Below are positions 1 through 8,523 of a DNA stretch of 64,000 bases, in pieces. The stretch spans positions 62,001 to 126,000 of the forward strand of contig JBFMHE010000004.1 of NCBI GenBank assembly GCA_040752355.1, given 5' to 3'. Numbering within the stretch: the first letter of the stretch is position 1; each line of letters opens with the position of its first letter. The notes below the pieces were generated by a model. The model was not told the DNA's origin. It worked only from the letters and a program-made list of their open reading frames with translations, and searched no databases. Source of the DNA: Nitrospirota bacterium. Its GTDB lineage: Bacteria > Nitrospirota > Thermodesulfovibrionia > Thermodesulfovibrionales > Dissulfurispiraceae. Made by a program: the position numbers and the translations under genes.

Positions 1-66
1 CTATTCGCAGCGGTCTTCAGAAGGGCCGCGGCCCCCGGCGCGGTGCTGCCCGGGGAATCGGGGTAG
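1..66 (+). CDS. Possible 3' end of an upstream plus-strand gene (partial)
   Basis: One frame stays open from the window edge and ends at a TAG at 64-66, giving a 21-residue tail ending PGESG. It stops 15 bases before tsaB, which would fit a gene upstream in the same operon. With so little sequence the family cannot be named, and it could equally be non-coding. Confidence 0.25.
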   Translation, partial: LFAAVFRRAAAPGAVLPGESG

Positions 67-81
67 CTCCAAGGAGAGGCG

Positions 82-765
82 ATGCGATTACTGGCGATAG
101 AGACGGCGACAGCGGTGGGCGGCGTGGCGATCATGGAAGATGACCTGCTCATCGCCGAGTCGAGAGCCAACGTGAAGGTGACCCACTCCGAGCGCCTCCT
201 GACCGAGATCGACCATGCGCTCACAAGCTCCCGCCTCACCATCGACGCTATCGATGTCTTCGCCCTTTCCACAGGCCCCGGGTCGTTCACCGGGCTCAGG
301 GTCGGTCTCAGCACGCTCAAAGGGCTCGCCTACGCCACCGCCAAGAAGGTGGTCGCGGTCCCGACGCTCGAGGCGTTCGCCTCGGCTATCACCTTCACCC
401 CGCATATGATCTGTCCGCTCCTCGACGCCCGGCGGCGGGAGGTCTATGCAGGGGTGTTCGCCTGGGAGGGAGACGGGCTCGTCCGCATACTGCCCGAGCA
501 GGCCGTGAAGCTCGAGACCCTGCTCGCCCGCCTCCACGAGCCGGTGGTCTTCCTCGGCGAGGGGGCTGCGCTGTACCGGAAGACCATAGAAGAGATCATG
601 GGAGAGCGGGCGCTCTTCGCCCGGCCGCGCGACATGGCGCCGTCGCCCGCGACCGTGGCAGCGCTCGGGATGCAGCGCGCCCGGAGCGGCGCCTTCGAAG
701 ACCCCGTTCGCCTCACGCCGCTCTATCTCAGGAAATCCGAAGCAGAGCTCAAATCACCCTCGTAA
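82..765 (+). CDS. tsaB: tRNA threonylcarbamoyladenosine biosynthesis protein TsaB
   Basis: The 227-residue protein belongs to the ASKHA-fold TsaB family, the non-catalytic partner of TsaD in making the t6A37 modification of ANN-decoding tRNAs in the cytoplasm. The family signature ETATAVGG is at residues 7-14 and GPGSFTGLRVG starts at residue 65. It has the usual TsaB length and lacks the TsaD metal-binding histidines. The start follows a clear ribosome site, AAGGAGAGG at 71-79. rimI follows 20 bases downstream, a common pairing in bacteria and a likely shared transcript. Confidence 0.93.
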   Translation: MRLLAIETATAVGGVAIMEDDLLIAESRANVKVTHSERLLTEIDHALTSSRLTIDAIDVFALSTGPGSFTGLRVGLSTLKGLAYATAKKVVAVPTLEAFASAITFTPHMICPLLDARRREVYAGVFAWEGDGLVRILPEQAVKLETLLARLHEPVVFLGEGAALYRKTIEEIMGERALFARPRDMAPSPATVAALGMQRARSGAFEDPVRLTPLYLRKSEAELKSPS

Positions 766-785
766 CTGCCGGCAGCGAGGCCGCG

Positions 786-1250
786 ATGAGACCGATCCGT
801 ATCCGCGAGATGTCACCCGACGATATACCCGAGATCATGCGCATCGAGCTCGAAGCCTTCACAACGCCCTGGACAGAAACGTCATTCAAGACCGAGCTCT
901 ACAGCAGGTTCTCCCTGACCAGGGTCGCGGTGCTCGACGGCGCAATCATCGGCTATATCTGCGTGCGCCAGATCGCCGATGAATGCCACCTGATGGACCT
1001 GGCGGTCCACCCCGGCCATCGGCAGCAGGGAGTGGCGACGCTGCTCCTCGAGGATATTCTGCAGGACATCTCGGCGTCGGAGTGCCGCTTCCTTTATCTC
1101 GAGGTGAGGATGTCGAACCAGGCGGCCAAGAGACTCTACGAAAAATTCGGCTTCAGGGTCGTGGGCATACGGAAAAACTACTATATCAACCCCTCGGAAA
1201 ACGCGCTCGTCATGATGCGGGAGCTGAAGCAGGAGGACACGCCGGCATAA
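786..1250 (+). CDS. rimI: Ribosomal protein S18 alanine N-acetyltransferase RimI-type GNAT
   Basis: This 154-residue GNAT-fold enzyme is expected to transfer acetyl from acetyl-CoA to a protein N-terminal amine, classically alanine 1 of ribosomal protein S18. The acetyl-CoA pyrophosphate loop RQQGVA is at residues 79-84 and the C-terminal GNAT motif RLYEKFGF is near residue 117. Length matches RimI. It sits directly behind tsaB, the usual genomic partner. The exact protein substrate cannot be read from sequence, so an S18-specific role rests on family and context. Confidence 0.88.
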   Translation: MRPIRIREMSPDDIPEIMRIELEAFTTPWTETSFKTELYSRFSLTRVAVLDGAIIGYICVRQIADECHLMDLAVHPGHRQQGVATLLLEDILQDISASECRFLYLEVRMSNQAAKRLYEKFGFRVVGIRKNYYINPSENALVMMRELKQEDTPA

Positions 1251-1342
1251 CGCGGACAGCACATCACAAGCTCGAAAACCCAGGCGCCAAACGAGAGATG
1301 CCCTCTCGATAACCGCCATTCCCCTTGTTCAGGGGTTGGTGC

Positions 1343-2440
1343 TCAGGATTTCGGACTTGCCGTCAGCTGCGTGCACGTTACCTTGTCGAGTTTCAGAAAA
1401 CGCATGCAGCCGTTGCAGGAGATGCAGTCCGCCTTTTCCTTGCCTGCCCTGAATCTCTCCGGCAGGTCGGGCTCGCGGATGAGGGGGCGCGAGAGCGAGA
1501 CGAGATCGGCATCCCCGCTGCCGAGGACCTCTTCCATCACGCTCCTCGAACGGAGACCGCCGACGAGCATGACCGGCACAGCCACCCGTTCCTTGAAGCG
1601 GCGCGCCAGGGTCCTGAAGTATGCCTCCTGTCCGGGGGCGAGGATGCCTGTCTGCACGGTCCTGCCCCCCGACTCGTACATGCCGCCGCTCACCTCGATG
1701 GCGGCAACGCCGAGGTCTTCGAGCCGCAATGCGGTCCTGAGGCTCTCTGCGGGGCCGAGCCCTCCCTCGACGAAATCGTCGGCATTCATTTTTATCATCA
1801 GGGGATAGGCTGCCCCCGTTTCCTTGCGCATCGCCTTGACGACCTCTTCGAGGAAATGGAACCGCCGCTCCTCGTCGCCTCCCCAATAATCCGTTCTCCG
1901 GTTGGTGTGGGGAGAAAGGAACTCGTTCACGAGATAGCCGTGCGCCGCGTGCACCTGGACGCCGTCGAACCCCGCATACTGCGCCCTGCCCGCAGCCTCG
2001 CCAAAGGCCTCGACGATCTCCCATATCTCCTCGTTCGTCATCTCCCGCGGCATCACCCTGGTGGAGGGGTCGTAGACTCCCGACGGCGCTATCGGCTGCA
2101 TGCCGCCGAGGAACGACGGGAGGCACTGCCTGCCGCCGTGCACCAGCTGGAGAACGATCTTTCCGTCGCGGCGGTGCACGGTATCGACGAGCCGCCTGAG
2201 CTTATCGATATAAAAGTCGTTATGGATGCAGAGCATCTGCGGCACCGAACGGCCCGAGACATGGACGAGGGCATTGCCGGTGATGATCAGCCCGACGCCT
2301 CCCAGGGCGAGCTCCTCATAGAACGCGATCAGTTCGTCGGTGACAAAGCCGTCCACATCCGCACGCTTCTCGTACGTTGCGGAACGGACCATCCGGTTCC
2401 CGAGCTGCATCCGGGCGAGAGAAAAAGGTTCGAAGAGCAT
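1343..2440 (-). CDS. Old yellow enzyme-like NADH:flavin oxidoreductase with C-terminal Cys cluster
   Basis: A 365-residue FMN-dependent TIM-barrel ene-reductase. The flavin/substrate loop HGGRQ starts at residue 101, the catalytic pair is H164 and H167 in VQVHAAHGYL, and the FMN segment SPHTNRRTDYWGG follows. The tail carries C339-x2-C342-x2-C345-x10-C356, resembling the [4Fe-4S] site of 2,4-dienoyl-CoA reductase-type enzymes, but the protein stops there. The FAD/NAD(P)H domain that normally follows is absent, so electrons probably come from a partner protein. Its ATG overlaps the stop of pdxA by one base (TGATG), indicating translational coupling. The physiological substrate is unknown. Confidence 0.85.
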   Translation of the reverse strand: MLFEPFSLARMQLGNRMVRSATYEKRADVDGFVTDELIAFYEELALGGVGLIITGNALVHVSGRSVPQMLCIHNDFYIDKLRRLVDTVHRRDGKIVLQLVHGGRQCLPSFLGGMQPIAPSGVYDPSTRVMPREMTNEEIWEIVEAFGEAAGRAQYAGFDGVQVHAAHGYLVNEFLSPHTNRRTDYWGGDEERRFHFLEEVVKAMRKETGAAYPLMIKMNADDFVEGGLGPAESLRTALRLEDLGVAAIEVSGGMYESGGRTVQTGILAPGQEAYFRTLARRFKERVAVPVMLVGGLRSRSVMEEVLGSGDADLVSLSRPLIREPDLPERFRAGKEKADCISCNGCMRFLKLDKVTCTQLTASPKS

Positions 2441-3402
2441 CAGCTCCTCCTTGCGGCGTTCTTCATACGGACCGCCATGGTGATCGCCTCGATCATGCTC
2501 GAAGGCCCGGCTACGCCTTTCCAGGCGATATCGTAGGCGGTGCCGTGGTCCGGAGAGGTCCGCACCAGGGGAAGCCCGACGGTCACATTGACCCCGGTAT
2601 CGAAGGCGATCATTTTAAGGGGGACCAGCCCCTGATCATGGTACATGCAGACGACGATATCGAACTCGCCTTTGTAGGCCTTATGAAAGAGGGCGTCGGC
2701 CGGGTACGGACCGGAAGCGGAGATGCCGCGGAGCTGCGCCTCCTTGACAGCGGGGAGTATCTCCATAATATCTTCGCTGCCGAAGATGCCCGCCTCCCCT
2801 GCGTGGGGGTTCAGCGCGGCAACGGCGATGCGCGGCTGCTCGATACCGAGCATGCTGCAGGCGCGCTCGGCAAGGCCGATAGTCTTGAGCACGCGCTCTT
2901 TGGTAACCAGATCGGGAACCTGCCTGATCGCTGCATGGATGGTGACGAGGATGACACGCAGAGGCCCGCCCGCGAGCATCATGGCAAAGTCCCTTGTCCC
3001 TGTCAGCTCTGCAAGAAGCTCCGTATGCCCCGGCCATGGATAGCCCGCGAGCTTCAGCGCCTCCTTCGAGATCGGGGCGGTAACCATGGCGTCGGCGCGC
3101 CTCTCCATGACCAGCTCTACCGCTTTCTTTACATAGGCGACGGCAGCGCTGCCCCCGAGAGCGGTGGGCCTGCCTTTTTCGAAACCGCCGGTTACAGCGC
3201 CGCACTCCACCAGCTCGAAGGCGGACGGATCGATCGAAAGGTTCAGTGCAGATGCGGCTTCAGCGAGCACCGCGCGGTCGCCGATGACGACGGGTGTGCA
3301 CTGCCCGGCAACCTCCCGGGAGAGGAGAGACTTCAGGACGATCTCGGGGCCGATCCCCGCAGGGTCGCCTATGGTAATCGCTACTCTTCTCGGCGTATTC
3401 AT
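2440..3402 (-). CDS. pdxA: 4-hydroxythreonine-4-phosphate dehydrogenase
   Basis: The 320-residue protein matches PdxA, which oxidises 4-phosphohydroxy-L-threonine with NAD in the DXP-dependent route to pyridoxal phosphate. The N-terminus AITIGDPAGIGPE and the C-terminal metal-site motif MYHDQGLVPLK are characteristic, and the length is standard. It lies two bases after the lolA stop and overlaps the ene-reductase start, so ftsK-lolA-pdxA-ene-reductase appear to form one minus-strand run. The PLP-dependent enzymes at 23.9-26.4 kb are separate users of the cofactor. Confidence 0.94.
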   Translation of the reverse strand: MNTPRRVAITIGDPAGIGPEIVLKSLLSREVAGQCTPVVIGDRAVLAEAASALNLSIDPSAFELVECGAVTGGFEKGRPTALGGSAAVAYVKKAVELVMERRADAMVTAPISKEALKLAGYPWPGHTELLAELTGTRDFAMMLAGGPLRVILVTIHAAIRQVPDLVTKERVLKTIGLAERACSMLGIEQPRIAVAALNPHAGEAGIFGSEDIMEILPAVKEAQLRGISASGPYPADALFHKAYKGEFDIVVCMYHDQGLVPLKMIAFDTGVNVTVGLPLVRTSPDHGTAYDIAWKGVAGPSSMIEAITMAVRMKNAARRS

Positions 3403-3404
3403 AC

Positions 3405-4142
3405 CTACTGCCGGATGACGTTCACCCCTTCGGGAGGAGAGAACTCGAAGACCTTATCGCCGACGCCCGTATTGGTCCTCACGTTCTTCAGCTGGATCTC
3501 GATCCTGTTGCCCAGCGTATCGGTGACGAACAGCGCCGCTATCGGGAACCCGCTCGGGGCGGTCTCGAGCTCCACTGCCGCGATGTTTCCCATGGGGCGC
3601 TTCGGCTTCAGGTGAAGCCGGCCGCTCCGCATCGAGATGTCGAACTCCTTCCGGATATCGCCGAAGCCGCTCAGCAGGGCGATGGGCGCCTGCCCGTAGG
3701 TCGCCCGGTCGAACTGCGACCTGAAGGCCTGTTTCTCCTTTTTTTGATAGATAATGATATCGTCCCCGGTGATGTAGACCACCTGCGGTCTGTCGCCCTT
3801 GAACTCCCACTTCACCTTCGGGGGCTTTATGAAAAACTGGCCGTTGTAGGTATCGGTCCTCTTGAGGTCCTTGATGAAGCTCCTCTGGACAAAGGCGCCC
3901 TGTATATCCTTGATCCCCTCGTATGCCTTCTGTATCCGGGCCACCTCCTCATCGGCAGCAGCGGCAGAGGAAAAAGACGGGGTAACCGCTATGAGGAGAG
4001 CACCGATGATAAAAGGGAAAACAAGCGCACTGCAGACCGCGCGTGCTTTCCTTCGCCTCGCCTCTTTATTCTTTATTTTGGATGCTGATTGCTGAGTGCT
4101 GACTGCTGATAGCTGATTGCTGATTGCTCTATTCACGCTCAT
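3405..4142 (-). CDS. lolA: Outer-membrane lipoprotein carrier protein LolA
   Basis: A 245-residue periplasmic chaperone of the LolA family that carries lipoproteins from the LolCDE complex to the outer membrane. The mature beta-sheet begins around ADEEVARIQKAYEGIKDIQG and includes the family stretch FFIKPPKVKWEF. The signal peptide hydrophobic core is at about residues 39-60, preceded by an unusually long, polar leader. Residues 4-22 are encoded by a dispersed GCTGAT-type repeat (4081-4128). No alternative start lies between this leader and the signal peptide, so the repeat seems to be translated. The ATG overlaps the ftsK stop (ATGA) with GGAGG just upstream. Confidence 0.86.
   Translation of the reverse strand: MSVNRAISNQLSAVSTQQSASKIKNKEARRRKARAVCSALVFPFIIGALLIAVTPSFSSAAAADEEVARIQKAYEGIKDIQGAFVQRSFIKDLKRTDTYNGQFFIKPPKVKWEFKGDRPQVVYITGDDIIIYQKKEKQAFRSQFDRATYGQAPIALLSGFGDIRKEFDISMRSGRLHLKPKRPMGNIAAVELETAPSGFPIAALFVTDTLGNRIEIQLKNVRTNTGVGDKVFEFSPPEGVNVIRQ
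4081..4128. repeat. Dispersed GCTGAT-type repeat, copy 1 (inside lolA 5' end)
   Basis: Short near-tandem units of the type GCTGATTGCTGA, GTGCTGACT and GCTGATAGCTGATT fill 48 bases. The same wording recurs at 22452-22528, 38367-38483 and 59115-59151. Here it is in frame in lolA and encodes the polar leader before the signal peptide. Confidence 0.8.
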
Positions 4143-6298
4143 CTCCTCCCCAGAAAATCCCTCGGTTTTCCTGCGCCCCTCGGCGGCCCGACGAGACCGT
4201 CCTCGGCGAGCAGATCCATTATGTTCGCCGCCCTGTTGTAGCCGATCTTGAACCGCCGCTGAATGGAGGAGATCGAGACCTCCCCGGCAGCCTCGGCGAA
4301 CTCTATCACCTTGTGGTACATATCGTCCCGCTCTCCGTCTTCCCCTGCTCCACGCTCCTGATCATCGGCAACGACGATGCTCTCGAACGAGGTGTAATCG
4401 GGCCTGCCCTGGGACTTCACGAATTCGGTGACTTCCCGCACCTCGGTCTCGCTCACATAGGCGCCGTGTATGCGGATGACCTTGACCCCCGGCACCATGA
4501 AGAGCATATCCCCCATGCCCAGGAGCTGCTCCGCCCCCTGCCCGTCGAGGATGGTGCGCGAATCGATCTTCGAGGTGACCTGGAACGAAATCCGCGCCGG
4601 GAAGTTCGCCTTGATCAGGCCGGTGATGACATCGACCGACGGCCGCTGGGTGGCGAGGATGAGATGGATGCCGGACGCCCGCGCCATCTGGGCGAGCCGC
4701 GCTATCGCATTCTCCACATCGCTCGGCGCGGTGAACATGAGATCCGCGAGCTCATCGATAAAGACCACGATATAGGGCAGCCGCTCCGAAGGCCCCGCCT
4801 GGCGGTTGTAGGTATCGATATTGCGCGCCCCCTTCTCCGCCAGGAGGCGATAACGGCGCTCCATCTCGAAGACCATCTTCTTCAACGCCTCGGACGCCTC
4901 TTTCGGGCTGGTGATCACCGGCGAGATCAGGTGCGGGATGTCGGCATAGACCGAAAGCTCGAGCAGCTTCGGGTCGATCATCAGCATCTTCACCTCTTCC
5001 GGCGTCGCCTTGTAGAGGAGACTGATGATCATGGCATTGACCGAGACGCTCTTCCCCGAGCCGGTCGCCCCGGCGACGAGGAGATGGGGCATCTTGGCGA
5101 GATCGGTCGAGACGGGGTTGCCGAAGATGTCCTTGCCCAATGCGAGGGTGAGCAGCGAGCTACTCCTCCGGAAGGTATCGGAACCGACGATCTCTCTGAG
5201 CGGCACCACGGCGCGGAGCCGGTTAGGCACCTCGATGCCGATGGTCGCCTTTCCCGCGATCGGGTAGACGCGGATGCTCTGCGCGCGGAGGGCGAGCGCG
5301 AGGTCGTCGGAAAGCGAAACGATCCTGTTGATCTTCACCCCGGCAGCGGGCTCGAACTCATACATGGTGACCACCGGGCCAGGGTGAGCGCCCTTTATCT
5401 TGCCGCTTACGCCGAAATCGGCGAGCTTGCGCTCCAGCCCTGCGGCGGCGGCATTGAGCTCTTCCTTTGCCGGCCCCTCGGCGCCCTCTCCCTCTTTCAA
5501 AAAATCGAGGGAGGGGAGGGCGTATCCTCCGCTGCCGCCTGCCCTGCCGCCTGCCCTGCCGCCGGCCTCGCGCTGCCCCTCGCGTACGGTCTTGTCCCCG
5601 GCCGGTCTCCTCTGCGGCGCCGGAGCGCGCACGATCTGCAGCTCATCGGCTGCAGGCTCTTTGACATCGATCAGCAGCTCGGGCAGATCGTCTCCGGGCT
5701 CCCGTGCTTCGGGAGCTCCCTGCCTCTCCCGTTTCCGGGCCGCTGCAGCGGTCAGGGAGGCGAAGGGAGAGATCGGGCTCATCAGGATGAGCGCGACCAA
5801 CGCGAGGGCAATGGCCAGGAGGTAGGCGCCGACCGTCGAGATGAGCCGCTCCGAGAGGTTCGCAAGGAGCAGCCCGATGACACCTCCCGGCAGCTCGCCC
5901 TTGAGGGGGACGGCCTTTGCGGAGAGCTGCAGGAGCATGGGGAGCGACAGCAGAAGCAGCGCGGCGCCGACAAGAGGAAAGACGTTCCTCTCCTTCCCGA
6001 GAATCCTCCTGACGCCGTACGCAGCCGCAAGGACCGGCAGGAGATAGGCGCACCATCCGGCGAGCGAGAGGAGAGCGTCCGCCGTGTACGCGCCGACGAT
6101 GCCGCCGTAATTATGCGTCGGCTCCGTCGTATAGGTGAGGAGAGAGCGGTCCCACCGGTCATGGCTGACGAGCGCGACCAGGAGATAAACGCTCCCGAGC
6201 AGCGCTCCTACTCCCTTTATCTCGTCCAGCCTCCGGCGGCCCGGAGACTGCCGTTCGCTTCCGGGAGAAGAAACATCGGCCCCGCTCTTGCCGTTCAT
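4139..6298 (-). CDS. ftsK: DNA translocase FtsK
   Basis: A 719-residue FtsK/SpoIIIE translocase that pumps chromosome termini through the division septum. It has four N-terminal membrane segments (about residues 28-47, 70-96, 107-124 and 153-174), a variable linker with a Gly/Arg-rich tandem stretch near 245-260, and the RecA-like motor with Walker A GATGSGKS at 410-417. The C-terminal gamma winged helix ends near GAGKPRDFLGRR. ATG 6298 is chosen. An alternative ATG at 6316 would overlap uppP by 16 bases, and neither has a strong ribosome site. The stop overlaps the lolA start (ATGA). Confidence 0.93.
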   Translation of the reverse strand: MNGKSGADVSSPGSERQSPGRRRLDEIKGVGALLGSVYLLVALVSHDRWDRSLLTYTTEPTHNYGGIVGAYTADALLSLAGWCAYLLPVLAAAYGVRRILGKERNVFPLVGAALLLLSLPMLLQLSAKAVPLKGELPGGVIGLLLANLSERLISTVGAYLLAIALALVALILMSPISPFASLTAAAARKRERQGAPEAREPGDDLPELLIDVKEPAADELQIVRAPAPQRRPAGDKTVREGQREAGGRAGGRAGGSGGYALPSLDFLKEGEGAEGPAKEELNAAAAGLERKLADFGVSGKIKGAHPGPVVTMYEFEPAAGVKINRIVSLSDDLALALRAQSIRVYPIAGKATIGIEVPNRLRAVVPLREIVGSDTFRRSSSLLTLALGKDIFGNPVSTDLAKMPHLLVAGATGSGKSVSVNAMIISLLYKATPEEVKMLMIDPKLLELSVYADIPHLISPVITSPKEASEALKKMVFEMERRYRLLAEKGARNIDTYNRQAGPSERLPYIVVFIDELADLMFTAPSDVENAIARLAQMARASGIHLILATQRPSVDVITGLIKANFPARISFQVTSKIDSRTILDGQGAEQLLGMGDMLFMVPGVKVIRIHGAYVSETEVREVTEFVKSQGRPDYTSFESIVVADDQERGAGEDGERDDMYHKVIEFAEAAGEVSISSIQRRFKIGYNRAANIMDLLAEDGLVGPPRGAGKPRDFLGRR

Positions 6299-6300
6299 CG

Positions 6301-7074
6301 TCACTGGCCCAGCCATACCCCTACTATTATAGCAGCAAGCAGGAATCTGTAGTAGACAAAGGCGTTCAACGGGTGTCTCCTCAGAAAGCTGAGGAGAAAT
6401 TTTATGGCGAAGTATCCTGATACGAACGCCGCGGCAAACCCGGCGGCGAAGACGTCGAGAGGATACCCGTCGGGATGCTCCACCAGCTTCCGCCCTTCCA
6501 GGAGGGTGGCGCCCGCGATGATCGGTGTCGAGAGGAGGAAAGAGAAGCGCGCTGCCGACTCCCGCTTGATATTCCTGAAGAGGCCGGCGGCGATGGTGAT
6601 GCCCGACCGCGAGACCCCGGGAACGAGCGCAACCGCCTGCGCACACCCGATGACGAGGGCGTCGAAGAGGGAGACCCGCTCCTTGAGCCGCCTGCCGCGC
6701 TTTTCAGCGACGAGCATGAGCACGCCGAAACCGACCAGCGAGAAGACGATGATCAGGGGGCTCCGGAAGGTCTGCTCGACGACATCGTTGAGAAGAATAC
6801 CGACGACCGCGGCGGGGATGGTGGCGAGCATGATGAAGAGCAGCGTATGCCGGTCTCTCGCGAACAGCTCGATCCAGTCGCGGTAAAAGCAGACGAGCAG
6901 GGCCACCAGGGTGCCGCCGTGGAGGGCGACATCGAAGGTGAGCGTATCGATATCTCCTCCCCATCCGAAGAACCAGGGGAAGAGGATCAGGTGGGCGGTG
7001 CTGCTGATGGGGAAGAACTCGGTGATCCCCTGCACGACGCCCATAATGACGGCTTTAACTACTTCAGTATCCAA
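6301..7074 (-). CDS. uppP: Undecaprenyl-diphosphatase
   Basis: A 257-residue polytopic membrane enzyme of the BacA/UppP family that dephosphorylates undecaprenyl diphosphate so the carrier lipid can be reused in peptidoglycan and LPS synthesis. Both signature segments are present: GITEFFPISSTAHL near the N-terminus and PGVSRSGITIAAGL in the middle. The length is standard. It ends immediately before ftsK, suggesting co-transcription of cell-envelope and division genes. The upstream side is a 240-bp hairpin element. Confidence 0.94.
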   Translation of the reverse strand: MDTEVVKAVIMGVVQGITEFFPISSTAHLILFPWFFGWGGDIDTLTFDVALHGGTLVALLVCFYRDWIELFARDRHTLLFIMLATIPAAVVGILLNDVVEQTFRSPLIIVFSLVGFGVLMLVAEKRGRRLKERVSLFDALVIGCAQAVALVPGVSRSGITIAAGLFRNIKRESAARFSFLLSTPIIAGATLLEGRKLVEHPDGYPLDVFAAGFAAAFVSGYFAIKFLLSFLRRHPLNAFVYYRFLLAAIIVGVWLGQ

Positions 7075-7097
7075 AAGCCCCCCTTTAATGAGAGTGT

Positions 7098-7337
7098 AAA
7101 TCCGAAATACTAAGAGGGTCTAACGCAATAACGCAGCATGGAGTCGGGCGAGGCATAGTATGTGAGCGGTATCAGCAGCCCGAAGCGGAGGAAGGATTCC
7201 GGAGCGGGTCGGTACGACTCGATTCCGAGCTGGTGCCTCGGAGGACGGCTGGATGCTGTCCGAGAATGAGCGAACATACTGTGCCTCGTCCGACTCCCCC
7301 TGCTCATTCCGTTAGACCCTCTTAGTATTTCGGATTT
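7098..7337. repeat. Large inverted-repeat (hairpin) element, family B copy 1
   Basis: The two 28-base ends (7098-7125 and 7310-7337) are exact reverse complements. Pairing continues imperfectly inwards around GAGTCGGGCGAGGCA on the left and TGCCTCGTCCGACTC on the right. The centre contains TCGGTACGA. The element fills the gap between uppP and the response regulator, carries no convincing ORF, and shares internal wording with the elements at 20281-20470 and 36882-37092. Confidence 0.8.
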
Positions 7338-7341
7338 CGCG

Positions 7342-8523
7342 TCAAATGTCCAGCTTGTCGTTTTCGGCGAGCGCCTTGAGATCGGCCGTGATTTCCTGGG
7401 AGAAGGGGTTGAGCTCCCAGGCCTTCTTGATGCTCTCGATCGCCTTCCGCTTCTCGCTCATCTCGAGGTAGGTCTTCCCCATCTGGTAATAGGCCCCGGC
7501 GTTGTTCCTGCTGATCTTCAGGACCCTGGCGTAGACGGCGAGGGCCTCCTGGGGATTGCCCGACTTGCGGTACGCCTCGGCGAGGCTCTGCATGATCGAG
7601 GTATCGGCGGGATTCATCTGGTGCGCCTTGAGGAGCACCTCCAGCGCCTTCTCGCTCTCGTTCTTCGAGAGGTACAGCTCGCCGAGCAGGTGTCCCGAGG
7701 TCGAGACATCGTCCCGCACGTCACCGTGCGCCTCCTGCAGCATCGTCTCCGCCTTGCCGGCATCGCCGGTCTTGTAGTAGAGCTTGCTCAGGGCGATGAG
7801 ACGGTCCGCATTCGAAGGGCTGATGGCATGGGCCTGCTCGTAATACTGTATGGCGGACCCGATGTCGCCGAGGCTCTCGTAGATCTCGCCGATCGCGTTG
7901 TAGGCCTTCACGAAGAGCGGCTTCTTCGCTATCGCCTCCTTGAAATAGGCAATCGCCTGCTGGGAATCCCCTTTGGCGAGCGCCAGGTGCCCGTACTGGT
8001 AGAGGAGCGCCGCGTTGTCGGGCGCCATTTCGAGGGCCGCGGCGATCTCGCGTTCGGCACTCACGAAGTCCCTGCTCTCGAGGTGCTGCCTGAAGCCCTG
8101 CATATGGAGCTCCAGCGTCGAGGGGTTGAAACGCTTCCGCAGCACCTTCGCGATCTTGTCTTCCAGCGCTCCCATGACGAAGGGCTTGATGAGGTACTCG
8201 CTCGCGCCGCCCTCCGCAGCGCGGGCGACCGTATCCTTTCGGGCCTCTGCGGTGACGAAGATGAAGCTGATGCCGTCGTAACGGTTGTCCTCGCGGACCG
8301 TCTTGAACAGCTCGATGCCGGTCATTTCGGGCATGTTGATATCGGCGATGATGAGATCGACCTTCGATGTCTTTACGATCTCCAGCGCGCTCTTGCCGTT
8401 ATCGGCGGTGACGACGTTCTTGAAGCCGAGTCTCGAGAGCATGTTCGCAACCGTGGCGCGCATGGTGGGCTCGTCATCGACGAAGAGACAGTTTATTTTA
8501 AGGTGTTCTACGGGAATACCCAT
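7342..8523 (-). CDS. Response regulator with C-terminal TPR repeats
   Basis: A 393-residue cytoplasmic protein with an N-terminal CheY-like receiver (residues about 8-130; acidic pair D16/D17, phospho-acceptor D61 in IIADINMPEMTG). Six or seven tetratricopeptide repeats follow to the C-terminus, for example the units around LLYQYGHLALAKGDSQQAIAYF and AYYQMGKTYLEMSEKRKAIE. It has no DNA-binding or enzymatic output domain, so it probably acts by protein-protein contact. The start overlaps the stop of the sensor kinase by one base, making the pair a likely two-component system. The signal and target are unknown. Confidence 0.88.
   Translation of the reverse strand: MGIPVEHLKINCLFVDDEPTMRATVANMLSRLGFKNVVTADNGKSALEIVKTSKVDLIIADINMPEMTGIELFKTVREDNRYDGISFIFVTAEARKDTVARAAEGGASEYLIKPFVMGALEDKIAKVLRKRFNPSTLELHMQGFRQHLESRDFVSAEREIAAALEMAPDNAALLYQYGHLALAKGDSQQAIAYFKEAIAKKPLFVKAYNAIGEIYESLGDIGSAIQYYEQAHAISPSNADRLIALSKLYYKTGDAGKAETMLQEAHGDVRDDVSTSGHLLGELYLSKNESEKALEVLLKAHQMNPADTSIMQSLAEAYRKSGNPQEALAVYARVLKISRNNAGAYYQMGKTYLEMSEKRKAIESIKKAWELNPFSQEITADLKALAENDKLDI

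Noticed and set aside
1325-2536. Long plus-strand open frame opposite the ene-reductase and pdxA
   Set aside because: It is the antisense of two well-recognised genes, has no domain, and arises from GC-rich codon bias.
4124-6352. 742-codon plus-strand frame opposite ftsK
   Set aside because: Arg/Asp/Glu-rich shadow with no domain; FtsK on the other strand has all motifs.
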